Source: Mariniblastus sp.
GTDB lineage: Bacteria > Planctomycetota > Planctomycetia > Pirellulales > Pirellulaceae
Assembly: GCA_029251085.1 (NCBI GenBank)
Contig: JAQXDZ010000094.1
Coordinates: 1-53,113 of the forward strand
Length of the DNA stretch: 53,113 nucleotides
Direction: 5' to 3'
Shown here: one piece after another, positions 43,854-53,113 of the stretch
Layout of the letters: the number at the start of each line of letters is the position of its first letter
How positions within the stretch are numbered: the first letter of the stretch is position 1
Notes under the pieces: generated by a model
The model's database searches: none
What the model saw: only the letters and a program-made list of their open reading frames with translations
Told to the model about the DNA's origin: nothing
Program-made: the position numbers and the translations under genes

Positions 43854-44444
43854 GTGAATTTAAGTGATAAAGTGTCCCCAGAAGTCGACTTGCTCGCCAT
43901 TCAGTCTGCTGTTCGGACGATCCTCAAAGCCGTAGGTGAGGATCCGGATCGGCCCGGTCTAGAAGAAACGCCTCGCCGAGTTGCAAGCATGTATGCCGAA
44001 ATGTTCTCTGGATTGCATCTTGATCCCGCCCGTCATTTGTCGGTTACTTTCCCGGAACAATACGATGAGATGGTGCTCATCCGTGACATCCAATTCACAA
44101 GCATGTGTGAACACCATTTGCTACCGTTTAATGGCGTTGCCCATGTTGCTTACATCCCTGATGGCAAAGTAACGGGATTAAGTAAGATCGCGAGGGTTGT
44201 TGAAGAAGTTTCTCATCGCCCTCAAGTTCAGGAGCGAATGACACAAACGATCGCCGAACTCGTGAGCGCTCACCTCAAAACATCCGGCGTGGCCGTCGTG
44301 ATCAGCGCCGAACATTCTTGCATGTCGATCCGCGGCATCAGGAAACCGGGTAGCAGTACCGTTACCAGCGCCCTTCGTGGGGAGTTCAAAACCAATCAAT
44401 CGACGCGAGCGGAATTCATGTCGTTGATTAACAGCAAACCGTGA
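43854..44444 (+). CDS. folE: GTP cyclohydrolase I
   Basis: A protein of about 196 residues of the FolE type I family, which turns GTP into dihydroneopterin triphosphate, the first pterin step. Motifs are [18 protein letters not shown], the zinc ligands in [12 protein letters not shown] and [10 protein letters not shown], and [20 protein letters not shown]. The GTG at 43854 after GAGAG is preferred; a TTG at 43821 would add 11 residues. Its pterin product could feed folate and, if the organism makes it, H4MPT, linking it with the 32-38 kb block. It is not in that operon. Confidence 0.94.
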   Translation: MNLSDKVSPEVDLLAIQSAVRTILKAVGEDPDRPGLEETPRRVASMYAEMFSGLHLDPARHLSVTFPEQYDEMVLIRDIQFTSMCEHHLLPFNGVAHVAYIPDGKVTGLSKIARVVEEVSHRPQVQERMTQTIAELVSAHLKTSGVAVVISAEHSCMSIRGIRKPGSSTVTSALRGEFKTNQSTRAEFMSLINSKP

Positions 44445-44569
44445 CTACACCTTGTTCGCGGTTTTGACACCATCTCCATTGCGTTACGAAGTCACGATTA
44501 CCGGCAGGACTCCAGGTGACGTATTCGGGATACCTTATCGAGCGACCAGCGATCCCAACGCATGGCGAA

Positions 44570-45940
44570 TTACCCGTTGAGATGATTACCCATGCCGGAA
44601 AAGTAATTCAGCACGGCTAACTCGCAGATATCCTTTGAAAACAGGTTCGGTTTCCGGTGAAACTCACAGAAGTCCCGGCACTGATTGAGGATATCGAGAA
44701 CGTGACAGAACCGAAAAGAACGCCCGGGACGTTTGTAGTGATATTCAATCAAGTGATCGAGAACGCCGAACTCCACTTGAAAATTCATCCGCGACATTTC
44801 GCGTTTAAACAAATTTCGAAATTGCGTTTCCGTAGGATCAAAAACTTCCACCTTGTAGGGAATTCGGCGTAGAAAAGCTTCGTCGCACAGCGAAGTCGGT
44901 TCGAGATTAGTTGAAAAGATCAACAACTGCTCGAACGGCAATGAAATTTGCCGACCTGAAGGTAAATTGACAAAATCACTGCCAGATTCCATCGGGACAA
45001 TCCAGCGATTCAACAATTCCCGGGTGGAAATTTGCTGCCTCCCAAAATCATCAACGACAAGACAACCACAATTGCTTTTGACGTGAATCGGAGCCTCAAT
45101 GATTCCTGTCACGGCACTTAGAGTCGCTTCCAGATGCTTCATTTCAAGCTCACCGCCAACGATGATTGTCGGTCTTTCAATCCGAACCCATCTCTGGTCG
45201 ATCCCTTGCTCTACTAGTACACCCGAGGTGGTAGGAAGTGGCGCTGCGACATGAACACTCGGATCAAAAACCCGAATCACCTCTCCGCCCACAGTCAATG
45301 AACGTGGAATCCAAATATGCTCACTCAACGCTCGAATCGCACGAGTCGCGATACTGGTTTTTCCGTTTCCTGGCGCACCAAATAGAAACATACTTTTACC
45401 GGAATTGATCGCTTGACCGAGTTGACTAATTTGAAGATCCGTCACCTCCAGATCATTCAAAGCCTCCGCGACGGCTTCGAACGTCGGTTTTAAGTTCTTA
45501 ACCGATTGCCGTAAAATTGATTTCCGGTAATCCACCAGAGTGACCGGAGCAGATCCGCAATAGGTACTTCGCGACAAATGAATTCGTGCCTGCTCAACCC
45601 CTTTGGGTGACAATTCGTATTCGTAGTCGGCAACGCCAGAAGAACTCTTATGCCCAATGAGCATGTCGGATTTCAGCGATTCTAGAACGGGTATGATCAA
45701 CCCGTAGGGAACCCGAATCTGATTGGCGATACGTCCGCCAGACTGATTGCCGTGGAGAAATAAAAACTTCAGGACAAGTGGGAAAAGATCATTCCGATGG
45801 AGCCCCGCCTCCAAAAGGCTGTTGGGTTGGCGTGGAACAAAATCATTACTTCCTGTTGGTTCTGAATCTCCCGGGTGCGGAATGCCCCCGCTTGTTTGGA
45901 AATTAATTTCCCCGCCGCTCGAACCTGTTTGAGTTTGCAT
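44570..45940 (-). CDS. AAA+ ATPase with N-terminal winged helix
   Basis: A 456-residue cytoplasmic protein. A polar N-terminus (about 40 residues) precedes a winged-helix-like part (FLFLHGNQSGGRIANQIRVP, LIIPVLESLKSDMLIG, YELSPKGVEQARIHL). The ATPase has Walker A FLFGAPGNGKTSIATRAI near residues 184-201, Walker B CLVVDDFGRQQ, a sensor 1-like IFSTNLEPT and arginines in FLRRIPYKVEV. The fold recalls MoxR/RuvB-like remodelling ATPases. Similar proteins in planctomycetes are often seen near pilus or secretion genes, but none is adjacent here. Client and process are unknown. Confidence 0.8.
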   Translation of the reverse strand: MQTQTGSSGGEINFQTSGGIPHPGDSEPTGSNDFVPRQPNSLLEAGLHRNDLFPLVLKFLFLHGNQSGGRIANQIRVPYGLIIPVLESLKSDMLIGHKSSSGVADYEYELSPKGVEQARIHLSRSTYCGSAPVTLVDYRKSILRQSVKNLKPTFEAVAEALNDLEVTDLQISQLGQAINSGKSMFLFGAPGNGKTSIATRAIRALSEHIWIPRSLTVGGEVIRVFDPSVHVAAPLPTTSGVLVEQGIDQRWVRIERPTIIVGGELEMKHLEATLSAVTGIIEAPIHVKSNCGCLVVDDFGRQQISTRELLNRWIVPMESGSDFVNLPSGRQISLPFEQLLIFSTNLEPTSLCDEAFLRRIPYKVEVFDPTETQFRNLFKREMSRMNFQVEFGVLDHLIEYHYKRPGRSFRFCHVLDILNQCRDFCEFHRKPNLFSKDICELAVLNYFSGMGNHLNG

Positions 45941-46245
45941 AATCGTTCCGTAATCTGACCTGATGCCTTAATTTATCGACATCAAAGGGACTCAATTGAC
46001 CTCGCGAATCTAAAAACACTGCAAAAAAAAGCCCACCAATCCTCACAACCCTAAATACCCATTTGATTTGAATCCCCCCGGTTGATTTGTAAGCTACGCT
46101 CTCCCAACCTCTTTAAATTCATCGCATGGTGGTCAGCCATACCGCACGTTAACTAATCGCACTGCAAGACAAATCCAAACGGTAAATCTCAAATCATAAA
46201 ACCAGGTTCGGCCTCACCGCGGCGACCTCTTTTCGCTATACGACG
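45941..46245. other. Intergenic region between AAA+ ATPase and ABC exporter
   Basis: About 305 bases between divergent genes, with A-rich and C-rich tracts. No gene, clear promoter consensus or strong hairpin was seen. Confidence 0.4.
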
Positions 46246-47049
46246 ATGATTCACGTTAGAAATCTCCAGAAAACCTATAAAGACATCCAATCGGGCCAGT
46301 TCACAGCTCTCGCTGGAATCAGCTTCGATGCAATGCCCGGGCAAATCTATGGCTTGCTTGGGCCAAACGGCGCTGGCAAGACAACCGCGTTACGAATCCT
46401 CAGCACCGTTCTCCAACCGACAGAAGGTTCTGCCATTGTGAATGGATTCAACGTGACGGAACAACCGGAACAGGTCAGGCGGCAAATCGGATTCGTCTCA
46501 TGCAACACAGCGATCTATGACCGCATGACCTCATGGGAACTAGTACAGTACTTTGGACAGCTATACGGGATGCCGTTGGATCGTTTGCATTCCAAAATGA
46601 ATGCTCTGTTCGACCGGTTCCAGATGAACGAAATCCGTGATGTACTCTGCAGCAAAATGTCGACTGGCATGAAGCAGAAAGTCTCCATCGTCAGAGCAAT
46701 GATCCACAACCCACCCGTTCTAATTTTTGACGAAGCCACTTCCGGACTCGACATTTTAGTCGCGAGGGAGGTCTTGAAAACAGTTGAGCAGCTACGAGAT
46801 CAGGGAAAGTGTATCGTCTTTTCCTCGCACATCATGAGCGAAGTCAAGCGACTTTGCGATCGCGTCGCGATCATGAACCGAGGCGTCATTCTTGCCGAGG
46901 GAACACCAACGTATCTTGCTGAAAAACACCAAGAAAACGATATGGAAGAGTTGTTCTACCAATTGATCTCTCGATCGGAAGCTCAGCTCGAATCTGAAAA
47001 AAATGCCGCAGGAGCCCCTCCCAACCTCGCGTCGCCTTTGACGAACTAA
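46246..47049 (+). CDS. natA: ABC transporter ATP-binding protein, NatA-like
   Basis: A 267-residue ABC ATPase with Walker [18 protein letters not shown] near residues 38-54, a Q-loop in [10 protein letters not shown], a degenerate signature [18 protein letters not shown], Walker [13 protein letters not shown] and the H-loop [12 protein letters not shown]. The MSTGMKQK signature is typical of NatA/DrrA-type exporters. With the downstream permease it forms a Na+- or drug-type ABC-2 exporter. The C-terminal tail of about 35 residues is polar and lacks a known domain. Confidence 0.9.
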   Translation: MIHVRNLQKTYKDIQSGQFTALAGISFDAMPGQIYGLLGPNGAGKTTALRILSTVLQPTEGSAIVNGFNVTEQPEQVRRQIGFVSCNTAIYDRMTSWELVQYFGQLYGMPLDRLHSKMNALFDRFQMNEIRDVLCSKMSTGMKQKVSIVRAMIHNPPVLIFDEATSGLDILVAREVLKTVEQLRDQGKCIVFSSHIMSEVKRLCDRVAIMNRGVILAEGTPTYLAEKHQENDMEELFYQLISRSEAQLESEKNAAGAPPNLASPLTN

Positions 47050-47092
47050 AAATGCCGTAAACAGCCATAAAAAGCCGTAAAGAAACCCAACA

Positions 47093-49342
47093 ATGAACTG
47101 GCCCACAATCAAGCTCATCTTTCGGCGAGAACTTCGCGATCAACTGCGTGATCGACGAACCTTGTTCACCGTTGCAATCATGCCAATGTTGCTTTATCCC
47201 CTGATGGGAATGGCAATGATGCAAGTCGCACAATTCATGCGTGAGTCACCTTCGAGAGTATGGATCGTCGGTGAGGAGAAACTGCCTGCCAGCCCGCCTC
47301 TTATCGTTGGTGGGAAATTCAATCCAACCTTTGGCACAGCAGAGAGTCAGCTAATCGAATTAATCGGCTCCACAGCCGGCGATGGGCACTTTGAGTCTCT
47401 GATTAAATCAGCCACCAGCTCTTCGGATGACAGTTCAAGCGTCGAGGAAATACTTCGACAAGAAATGCAAAAACGGAAAATGGACTTGGCGATTTTCATC
47501 CCCAATCAAATCCACATTCCCGAGCGACCAGAATCCAACCTCGAAACCGCCTCTCAAGATTCCACATCACCTCCTGCAACCCAGGTCTTTGTTCTGACCG
47601 ATTCAGCAATTGACAAATCAAGAATTGCCAGTGAACGAGTAAATCGGATTCTCAATCAATGGTCAAAAGAGTTTTCCAAAGAAACCTTGGTAGCCAACGA
47701 GATCCCGACTTCCATGATCCAGGGCGTAGTGTTCACCACCGGTGATGTTGCCAACAAGACTGGCAAGCAGGCTGCTGCCTGGTCCAAGATCCTACCCTTT
47801 ATCATCATGATCTGGTCCTTAACAGGTGCTTTTTATCCAGCCATTGATCTGTGCGCGGGTGAGAAAGAAAGAGGTACTTTTGAAACGCTCTTAAGCAGTC
47901 CCGCAGCACGTTCTGAAATTGCTTTTGGAAAACTGCTGACCGTCATGACATTCAGCATGGCGACATCATTTTTGAATTTACTGAGTATGGGATTCACAGG
48001 CATCTTTGTTTTAACCAAACTTGGCAGTGGCATGGGTGCTGGCGGTAATTTGCCAATTGGTATTCCTCCGCTCGCGAGTATTGGTTGGCTCTTGCTAGCG
48101 CTAATTCCCATTTCAGCACTTTTTAGCGCGGTTGCCTTGGCCGCAGCGGCATTCGCGAGAAGTAGCAAAGAAGGCCAGTACTATCTGGTTCCGCTATTGA
48201 TGATTTCGATGCCGCTGATGATGATTCCAATGCTGCCCGCAGCCGAATTGGACTTCGGCACAAGCTTGATTCCCGTAAGTGGGTTGATGCTCTTATTGAG
48301 AAGCCTGATCGAAGCGAACTACACAAACTGCCTGAAATTTGTGGCACCAGTTTGTGCAATTAACTTGGCCTGCTGTTGGCTGGCTGTTCGTTGGGTAATT
48401 CATCAATTTAACAGTGAAACAGTTCTGTTTCGAGCTTCAGAACGATTTGGAATCGGCGCATGGATCAAACATATCATGCGTGAGCGCCGATCGCTTCCCT
48501 CGCTGGGAAGTGCAATTCTCTGCGGCGTCGTGATTTTGGTTGCAAAATTCTTCATTGGGTTTGCCGTCACCGCTCCGCAGAACTTTGGACAATTCGCTTT
48601 ACAGACAGTCATCATTTTGGTGGCAACCATTTTTATTCCCTCCGTTTTGATGGCTCTGTTTCTGACGCGTAATCCAAGAAAATCATTGCGACTCAATGGT
48701 TGTAAAATCACGATGGCCGCTGCTGCAATTTTAGCCGCTATTTTCCTGAACCCGATGTTCACCTGGCTGACGGGATTTATCATGCACATCTACCCGCCCA
48801 GTGGCGACATGCTAATGTTGCAAGAAGCGGTTTCACGAATATTAGGATCGGCTCCAGGGTTGTGGGCGATAATCCTTGTGTTCGCCGTGGCACCTGCAAT
48901 CTTCGAAGAAATCGCATTTCGAGGGTTTATCCTTTCCGGATTCCAATCGATGAAAGGAAAATGGAAACCAATCCTGCTAACCAGTCTCATGTTTGGACTC
49001 GCTCATGGAGTGATCCAGCAAACCATGATCACATTCGTTATCGGATTGGTCCTTGGGCTGATTGCCGTACAAACCAAAAGTATCCTTCCCTGTATTTTGT
49101 TCCACCTAACCCACAACAGCCTTGCTGTGCTACTTTCTCAAGCTAATCGAACGGTCGTTGAGCAATCTCCAGTTCTTCGGCAGTATCTCTACAGCACTGA
49201 CGGTCAGAACTACCAATACGCTACCTTTCCCGCTATCTTGATGTCTGTCGTGGGCGTGATGCTGATAATTTGGTTCCTTCAACTGGATTTAAAACCCTCA
49301 AATCGCAGCGAAGCCTACGGCCGGGTACCTCACCCAAATTGA
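47093..49342 (+). CDS. NatB-like ABC-2 permease fused to CPBP protease domain
   Basis: A 749-residue membrane protein. Residues 1 to about 460 are an ABC-2/NatB permease: a first helix (TLFTVAIMPMLLYPLMGMAMM), a long extracytoplasmic loop, then AAAWSKILPFIIMIWSLTGAFYPA, CAGEKERGTFETLLSSPA and further helices. Residues about 470-749 are a CPBP domain with AIFEEIAFRGFILSG (EExxxR near residues 605-610), FGLAHGVIQQ and LFHLTHNSLAVLL, so the catalytic Glu, Arg and His residues are all present. Such fusions are annotated in other planctomycetes. The two activities may couple export with processing, or the protease part may act in immunity to a peptide. The ABC ATPase gene is 43 bases upstream. Confidence 0.9.
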   Translation: MNWPTIKLIFRRELRDQLRDRRTLFTVAIMPMLLYPLMGMAMMQVAQFMRESPSRVWIVGEEKLPASPPLIVGGKFNPTFGTAESQLIELIGSTAGDGHFESLIKSATSSSDDSSSVEEILRQEMQKRKMDLAIFIPNQIHIPERPESNLETASQDSTSPPATQVFVLTDSAIDKSRIASERVNRILNQWSKEFSKETLVANEIPTSMIQGVVFTTGDVANKTGKQAAAWSKILPFIIMIWSLTGAFYPAIDLCAGEKERGTFETLLSSPAARSEIAFGKLLTVMTFSMATSFLNLLSMGFTGIFVLTKLGSGMGAGGNLPIGIPPLASIGWLLLALIPISALFSAVALAAAAFARSSKEGQYYLVPLLMISMPLMMIPMLPAAELDFGTSLIPVSGLMLLLRSLIEANYTNCLKFVAPVCAINLACCWLAVRWVIHQFNSETVLFRASERFGIGAWIKHIMRERRSLPSLGSAILCGVVILVAKFFIGFAVTAPQNFGQFALQTVIILVATIFIPSVLMALFLTRNPRKSLRLNGCKITMAAAAILAAIFLNPMFTWLTGFIMHIYPPSGDMLMLQEAVSRILGSAPGLWAIILVFAVAPAIFEEIAFRGFILSGFQSMKGKWKPILLTSLMFGLAHGVIQQTMITFVIGLVLGLIAVQTKSILPCILFHLTHNSLAVLLSQANRTVVEQSPVLRQYLYSTDGQNYQYATFPAILMSVVGVMLIIWFLQLDLKPSNRSEAYGRVPHPN

Positions 49343-49395
49343 AATTCGAATCATCGAATCTCAAACCGCATTAGCACGCCTCACGGCCAAATTCC

Positions 49396-50694
49396 TTGAG
49401 CTTCGTAGACATCACCATTCCTCAGCAAAACCAGACGACTCGCAACATTTATCGCGCCCGTTGGGTATTTCCTATGAAAGGGGACCCCATTGAAAACGGA
49501 GCAGTAGCCGTTGTTGGCAGAGAGGTCGTGGCTGTTGGGGATTTTAAAAAAATCACGCGTGATTTCCCGATCAGTAATTTTGATGTCGTGGAACTTGGTG
49601 ACGGACTTATTGTGCCAGGCTGGGTCAATGCTCATACGCACTTGGAATTCAGCGACATTGAAGAGCCACTCGGTTTTCCCGGAATCAAATTTACCGATTG
49701 GATTCGAAAGATCGTTAAACGGAGGATCGAGTCCAATCGTTTAGAATCTGATACCAATTCGGTTTCCAGCAAATCACTTGCAATCCGACGTGGGCTACTG
49801 GAATCAAAGCAAGCTGGAACGTGGGCGATTGGTGAAATCGCGACAGCTCCATTGGATTTAAACGACTACTCAGAAGCGAATTGCCAAATCGTTACGCGTT
49901 GCTTCTTTGAGCAACTCGGGCGAGACCCTTCAAACTATCCCAGTCAAGCATCAGAGCTGACTTCATTTCTCAGTCAAACTCAGCCAAACCACTCAACGTT
50001 TTTTCGAGGAGCGAGTCCCCACGCTCCCTACTCAGTCAGCAAATTCCTTTTTAACCAGATTCAATCCATCTCACTGGCGGCAGCAACTCCGGTCGCAATG
50101 CATATCGCAGAGACGCTTGAGGAACGGGAATTATTAGAAAAAGGGAGTGGTGACTTTGTCGATCTTTTAAAAGAATTTGGCATCTGGAATCCCACCGATT
50201 TCAACGGAGAAGTCAGCATTCCCGGAATCCTCAAACAACTCTCAAAAGCTGAACATGCGTTAATTGTGCATGGAAATTACCTTAACGACATCGAATTAGA
50301 TTTCATTGCCTCTCATCACCAAAACATGTCTGTCGCCTTTTGCCCGCGAACCCATCATTTTTTCAAGCATTCGCTCTATCCGCTCCAAAAAATGCTTGAC
50401 CGCAAGATCAACGTTTGCCTTGGCACTGACTCGCGGGCCTCCAATCCTGACCTCAATATTTTTAAAGAAGCCCAGGAAGTCGCAGCATCATTTCCCGAGA
50501 TTTCCCCTGTAGAAATTCTCAAAATGGCAACGGTCAACGGGAGCAAAGCTTTGGGATTGCCGTCCTATATCGGAACAATCTCAGACAACCAGGCAGCTTC
50601 CCTGAATTACATCAGCCCTCCTGCGAATCTTCGCACGCATCACCCCACTGACTGGATCTTTGAGCAGACGTCTCAGTGCGTTCCGCTAAATTAA
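49396..50694 (+). CDS. Amidohydrolase, deaminase type
   Basis: A 432-residue metal-dependent hydrolase of the cytosine/SAH/aminodeoxyfutalosine deaminase group. Metal and substrate motifs are VNAHTHLEFSDI, FRGASPHAPYSVS, AMHIAETLEERELLE, LIVHGNYLND and CLGTDSRASNPDLN. The beta-sandwich start is RARWVFPMKGDPIENGAVAV. Position 1 must be TTG, as no ATG gives the full N-terminal sandwich. Aminodeoxyfutalosine deaminase (a menaquinone step) or methylthioadenosine/SAH deaminase are the leading options; neither can be chosen here. It starts 54 bases after the ABC permease. Confidence 0.85.
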   Translation: MSFVDITIPQQNQTTRNIYRARWVFPMKGDPIENGAVAVVGREVVAVGDFKKITRDFPISNFDVVELGDGLIVPGWVNAHTHLEFSDIEEPLGFPGIKFTDWIRKIVKRRIESNRLESDTNSVSSKSLAIRRGLLESKQAGTWAIGEIATAPLDLNDYSEANCQIVTRCFFEQLGRDPSNYPSQASELTSFLSQTQPNHSTFFRGASPHAPYSVSKFLFNQIQSISLAAATPVAMHIAETLEERELLEKGSGDFVDLLKEFGIWNPTDFNGEVSIPGILKQLSKAEHALIVHGNYLNDIELDFIASHHQNMSVAFCPRTHHFFKHSLYPLQKMLDRKINVCLGTDSRASNPDLNIFKEAQEVAASFPEISPVEILKMATVNGSKALGLPSYIGTISDNQAASLNYISPPANLRTHHPTDWIFEQTSQCVPLN

Positions 50695-50750
50695 GATCTA
50701 AAGAAAAAACTTAGTTAAAAAGCTAACTCAAAGATTCAGTTTCTGCCAAG

Positions 50751-52043
50751 CTAAATGTCAGTTTCGTCTACGATCAGCAAGTCCGAAGGCGCATCAGGGT
50801 TAACCAACGGATTACCTCGACGTTTCGCGATTACGGCAATTCGACTTCGTCCAAGCCTTGTTAACAAAACAGTCGCCCGTTGTTTGCCGTCCAATTTGAG
50901 TCGCTTAAATTGAGACGCAGTGACATCGTCAATACCACGCTTCTTGACCTCAATTTCGCCAACCTCTAATCGGTTTAAAAAGACTTGCGTCTTTCGCAGA
51001 TTCAGTGGCAGCACTGCCAACACTTCAAACTGGGTCAGCAACGGATCCTCAACAACTTCGTCACCTGTCAGATAAACGACGTCTGCGGAAAATCGTTTTA
51101 AGCCATAACGATCGCCGATGAGGTTATTGAGTTGTGCCGCTAGAACAATTGCATGAGGTTCATACAGATAACGCAAGATCTGCTTGCCGACGGTCACCTC
51201 GGGGCGCGACTCACTTTCAAGCACCGAGATCTGACTTACTTCCCCCTGTTTACCGATGTGCGTCGCGGTACGGTGACCTGGTTTATCCGTTTCCGGGCCG
51301 ACCCATAGAATCTGCTGTTTGCACTCTCGATCGTCACCGAGCCACTCCCGTTGAACATTCGGTGGGAAATAACTCGCAAGCGGCGTTGCCGGAGCGACTT
51401 TAATCGCAGCCGTACAACTTGAGGGAAGCCGCTGAAAAACATCCGGCAAACTAGGTAGAAACCGGCTGCCGTGAACCGTACGTTCCTGGACTCGCCGATC
51501 CGGATCTACATGAATGCCGTCTAAGTTAGAAAGATCAAATTCGGCAAAATCAATTTGACGAACATCCGCCAGATCCTGACCAAGAGAATAAGCTTCCAGG
51601 TTTTTCCGCGCGAACAAGCTCGTCAACTCATCAATTTCGACGCCAATCGTTCTGGCCACTTCAGTTTTCGAATCATCTGAATGGTCACGGCGAGCCAGAG
51701 AAAGCAAATCTCCACCAATTCCGCAGCAAACATCGGCGACACTCTTTAATGACTGAAACCGAGAAGCCTTGTATTCTGCCAACCGCTGCCCAGAAGCCTG
51801 CTCCAAACCGCGTCGAGTAAAAAACATCCGACTAGCCCGTGTAAACTTCTGCCCCGCCTTTTTTCTTAATTGAGCCTGTTCCATTACAAGTGCCCCACGA
51901 GTGGGGGTTGTCAGCTTCCGCAACGATTTGGCAATGCGAACGACATTGACGCGTTCGGCAAACGCACCCTGTACCTGTTTCAATACTGGTGCTGCCTCAT
52001 CCGACATTAGCCATAAAAAATCGTCACGGGTTTCTAAATTCAT
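50751..52043 (-). CDS. THUMP-like class I methyltransferase
   Basis: A 430-residue SAM-dependent methyltransferase. The N-terminus is helical (about 90 residues); the SAM motif I is VADVCCGIGGDLLSLARR, with the acidic GVEIDELTSLFA and IHVDPDRRVQER after it. The C-terminal part (KQILRYLYEPHAIVLAAQL, FEVLAVLPLNLRKTQVFLN, EVKKRGIDDVTASQFKRL) fits the THUMP-like domain of this family. Known members are uncharacterised; a nucleic acid substrate, probably RNA, is inferred from the domain. The start is ATG. Confidence 0.85.
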   Translation of the reverse strand: MNLETRDDFLWLMSDEAAPVLKQVQGAFAERVNVVRIAKSLRKLTTPTRGALVMEQAQLRKKAGQKFTRASRMFFTRRGLEQASGQRLAEYKASRFQSLKSVADVCCGIGGDLLSLARRDHSDDSKTEVARTIGVEIDELTSLFARKNLEAYSLGQDLADVRQIDFAEFDLSNLDGIHVDPDRRVQERTVHGSRFLPSLPDVFQRLPSSCTAAIKVAPATPLASYFPPNVQREWLGDDRECKQQILWVGPETDKPGHRTATHIGKQGEVSQISVLESESRPEVTVGKQILRYLYEPHAIVLAAQLNNLIGDRYGLKRFSADVVYLTGDEVVEDPLLTQFEVLAVLPLNLRKTQVFLNRLEVGEIEVKKRGIDDVTASQFKRLKLDGKQRATVLLTRLGRSRIAVIAKRRGNPLVNPDAPSDLLIVDETDI

Positions 52044-52212
52044 GATTTGATATTAATTGACAATAATTTCCGTTTCCATCTCGATTCAATCCTGATTTCA
52101 AATGTTTTCAAGATTATTATGAAATCTGGTAACTTATAGTAACGACTCCGCAATCTTCAATCTTTGCGGCCTTTCTCTGGTCTCGCGATCTCATCTAAGA
52201 AATTTTACAGCC

Positions 52213-52617
52213 ATGGCTCCCTTTAATGAACTCATCATCTACCTTCGCGTCGCCCAAGCATTTAAAGCCCGCTTGCAAATGTCCGATCGTGACCGAGCTT
52301 TGGTAATGGCAGCAACTTGCGCCGCTGCCTTGAAAATGAAACCGCTGGCTGAATTTTGCCGACAGCTCATCCTGCAAAATAATCAGGGACATATGCTGCG
52401 TAATTACCCGTCGTTTTTCGACGCAATCGAAGATCCTGATTTTGGCATCTACTTAAAACAAGTTCGTCGGAAACTTGGTCCCGAACAAGCTGAATCTCAA
52501 ATTATACAATTGGAATACCGTTGCGATGTAAAACCCAGCGACTATGAAACTAAATCAGAATATGCTGCGGCGGTGATGGGAGTGGACTCCAAGTGGATTA
52601 AAGACCATTTTGGGTAA
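52213..52617 (+). CDS. Conserved hypothetical protein
   Basis: A 134-residue soluble, mainly helical protein (LIIYLRVAQAFKARLQMSDR, ALVMAATCAAALKMKPLAEF, DPDFGIYLKQVRRKLGPEQ). It begins at ATG with no strong ribosome binding site. I do not recognise a family. Its coding character is supported by length, composition and lack of any competing frame. It is divergent from the methyltransferase. Confidence 0.65.
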   Translation: MAPFNELIIYLRVAQAFKARLQMSDRDRALVMAATCAAALKMKPLAEFCRQLILQNNQGHMLRNYPSFFDAIEDPDFGIYLKQVRRKLGPEQAESQIIQLEYRCDVKPSDYETKSEYAAAVMGVDSKWIKDHFG

Positions 52618-52699
52618 CTCAACATTCCCGATTCCCTCAATCGCAAACAGCGCAATCAAACCAAACAACCGGTCGGATAGCGTTTATAGGAATTAGCTA

Positions 52700-52885
52700 A
52701 TGTTTGCGGTTCTTATTATTTCAGCTGAATTGGCTGCGATGCTCGCGCCGGTGCGTTCTATTTTACTGATCATTGTAACGCTGGTTAGTAAACCAAAGAA
52801 AAACGCGACCAATCGTCGATCTTTGAAAATGGTAAAATCCATTAGCAGAGATTCAGATGTTTATTCGCTCCATCCTCGTTCCTAG
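52700..52885 (+). CDS. Possible small membrane protein
   Basis: A 61-codon frame with AGG 9 bases before its ATG. The product is hydrophobic for the first 30 residues (LIISAELAAMLAPVRSILLI) and then basic. It overlaps the start of the next gene by 29 bases in a different frame, so it may not be real. Confidence 0.25.
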   Translation: MFAVLIISAELAAMLAPVRSILLIIVTLVSKPKKNATNRRSLKMVKSISRDSDVYSLHPRS

Positions 52886-53113
52886 TTTAATCGCGTGTGC
52901 CATTGCGGCCCCTGTGATATTGAACCAGACAGATTCGAACCAACCCGATATCGAAGGAGCAGTCAACGCGTCAGGTGAGGTGGTGACCGAAGCGACAGCC
53001 TACGCCGCAGCAAACAACCCGCCAGTGCTCCGCAGAACCGACGGAGTCAACAGCCGTTCATTTCTTGCGATGGATGCAAAAAACTCGCAGACCGCCCCCA
53101 TCGGCAACCCAGC
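52857..53113 (+). CDS. Exported protein, cut by the window end
   Basis: An open frame from ATG at 52857 runs to the end of the window without a stop (85 codons so far). It starts with a signal peptide or membrane anchor (FIRSILVPSLIACAIAAPVI) followed by a polar, low-complexity part (NQTDSNQPDIEGAVNASGEV, RRTDGVNSRSF). The opening fits the anchor of an envelope-bound adaptor (for example an HlyD-type efflux subunit with a Pro/Ala-rich linker), but too little is visible to say. Confidence 0.65.
   Translation, partial: MFIRSILVPSLIACAIAAPVILNQTDSNQPDIEGAVNASGEVVTEATAYAAANNPPVLRRTDGVNSRSFLAMDAKNSQTAPIGNP

Noticed and set aside
47050..47092. Repeated GCCGTAAA-like motif between natA and the permease
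   Set aside because: Only two exact copies and one partial copy in 43 bases; too short to call a site.

Overview
The window looks like a chromosomal segment of a planctomycete of the Pirellula/Rhodopirellula type. This rests on gene content seen in the sequence and read against known lineages: archaeal-type tetrahydromethanopterin (H4MPT) genes in a bacterial setting, a NADH-dehydrogenase-like/SelD fusion, an ABC-2 permease fused to a CPBP protease, a PQQ-like beta-propeller protein, Tat-signal sugar-phosphate-isomerase-like proteins, weak or absent Shine-Dalgarno sites and frequent TTG/GTG starts. I see no phage, insertion sequence, CRISPR array or rRNA. Taxonomy is inference; no search was run.

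Layout: 1-5.1 kb holds tRNA-Leu(GAG), a possibly degenerate SpoIIE-like protein, the rplM-rpsI ribosomal operon with a leader hairpin and a clear terminator, and the convergent selD fusion. A polytopic membrane protein follows (5.4-7.0 kb). From 7.1 to 15.4 kb lies a type I secretion locus on the minus strand: small conserved protein, large RTX/M10 metallopeptidase with six N-terminal repeats, ABC exporter with an inactive-looking C39-like domain, and HlyD adaptor. Two 15-bp minisatellites sit in this locus, one in the exporter's N-terminus and one across the adaptor's stop codon.

From 16 to 32 kb are mixed genes: the TIGR03546/TIGR03545-like pair, two TIM-barrel isomerase-like proteins, a PQQ-propeller protein, an ArfB-like release factor, a UVR-motif protein, a CsrA with a long extra tail, a lipoprotein-like alpha/beta hydrolase, a COG0523 GTPase, a DegT-type aminotransferase, a CPBP protease, and a GNAT/M20 pair that fits acetyl-amino-acid (ornithine/arginine type) metabolism.

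The region 32.4-38.3 kb is the most coherent pathway block: a dihydropteroate-synthase-like protein, a small stand-alone HEAGH (FtsH/M41-like) protein, PabB, PabA, a DUF447 protein and an RFAP synthase (MptG-like). PabA/PabB make aminodeoxychorismate on the way to p-aminobenzoate, MptG joins p-aminobenzoate to PRPP, and the DHPS-like protein is a candidate for the pterin condensation. Together they look like a unit supplying H4MPT for C1 metabolism. The last three genes overlap or nearly overlap. Downstream are pdxJ, dapA, a secreted glycosylasparaginase, a metallophosphoesterase and folE.

The right end (44.5-53.1 kb) has a winged-helix AAA+ ATPase, a NatA/NatB-like ABC exporter whose permease carries a CPBP domain, an amidohydrolase, a THUMP-like methyltransferase, a conserved unknown protein and a secreted protein cut by the window edge.
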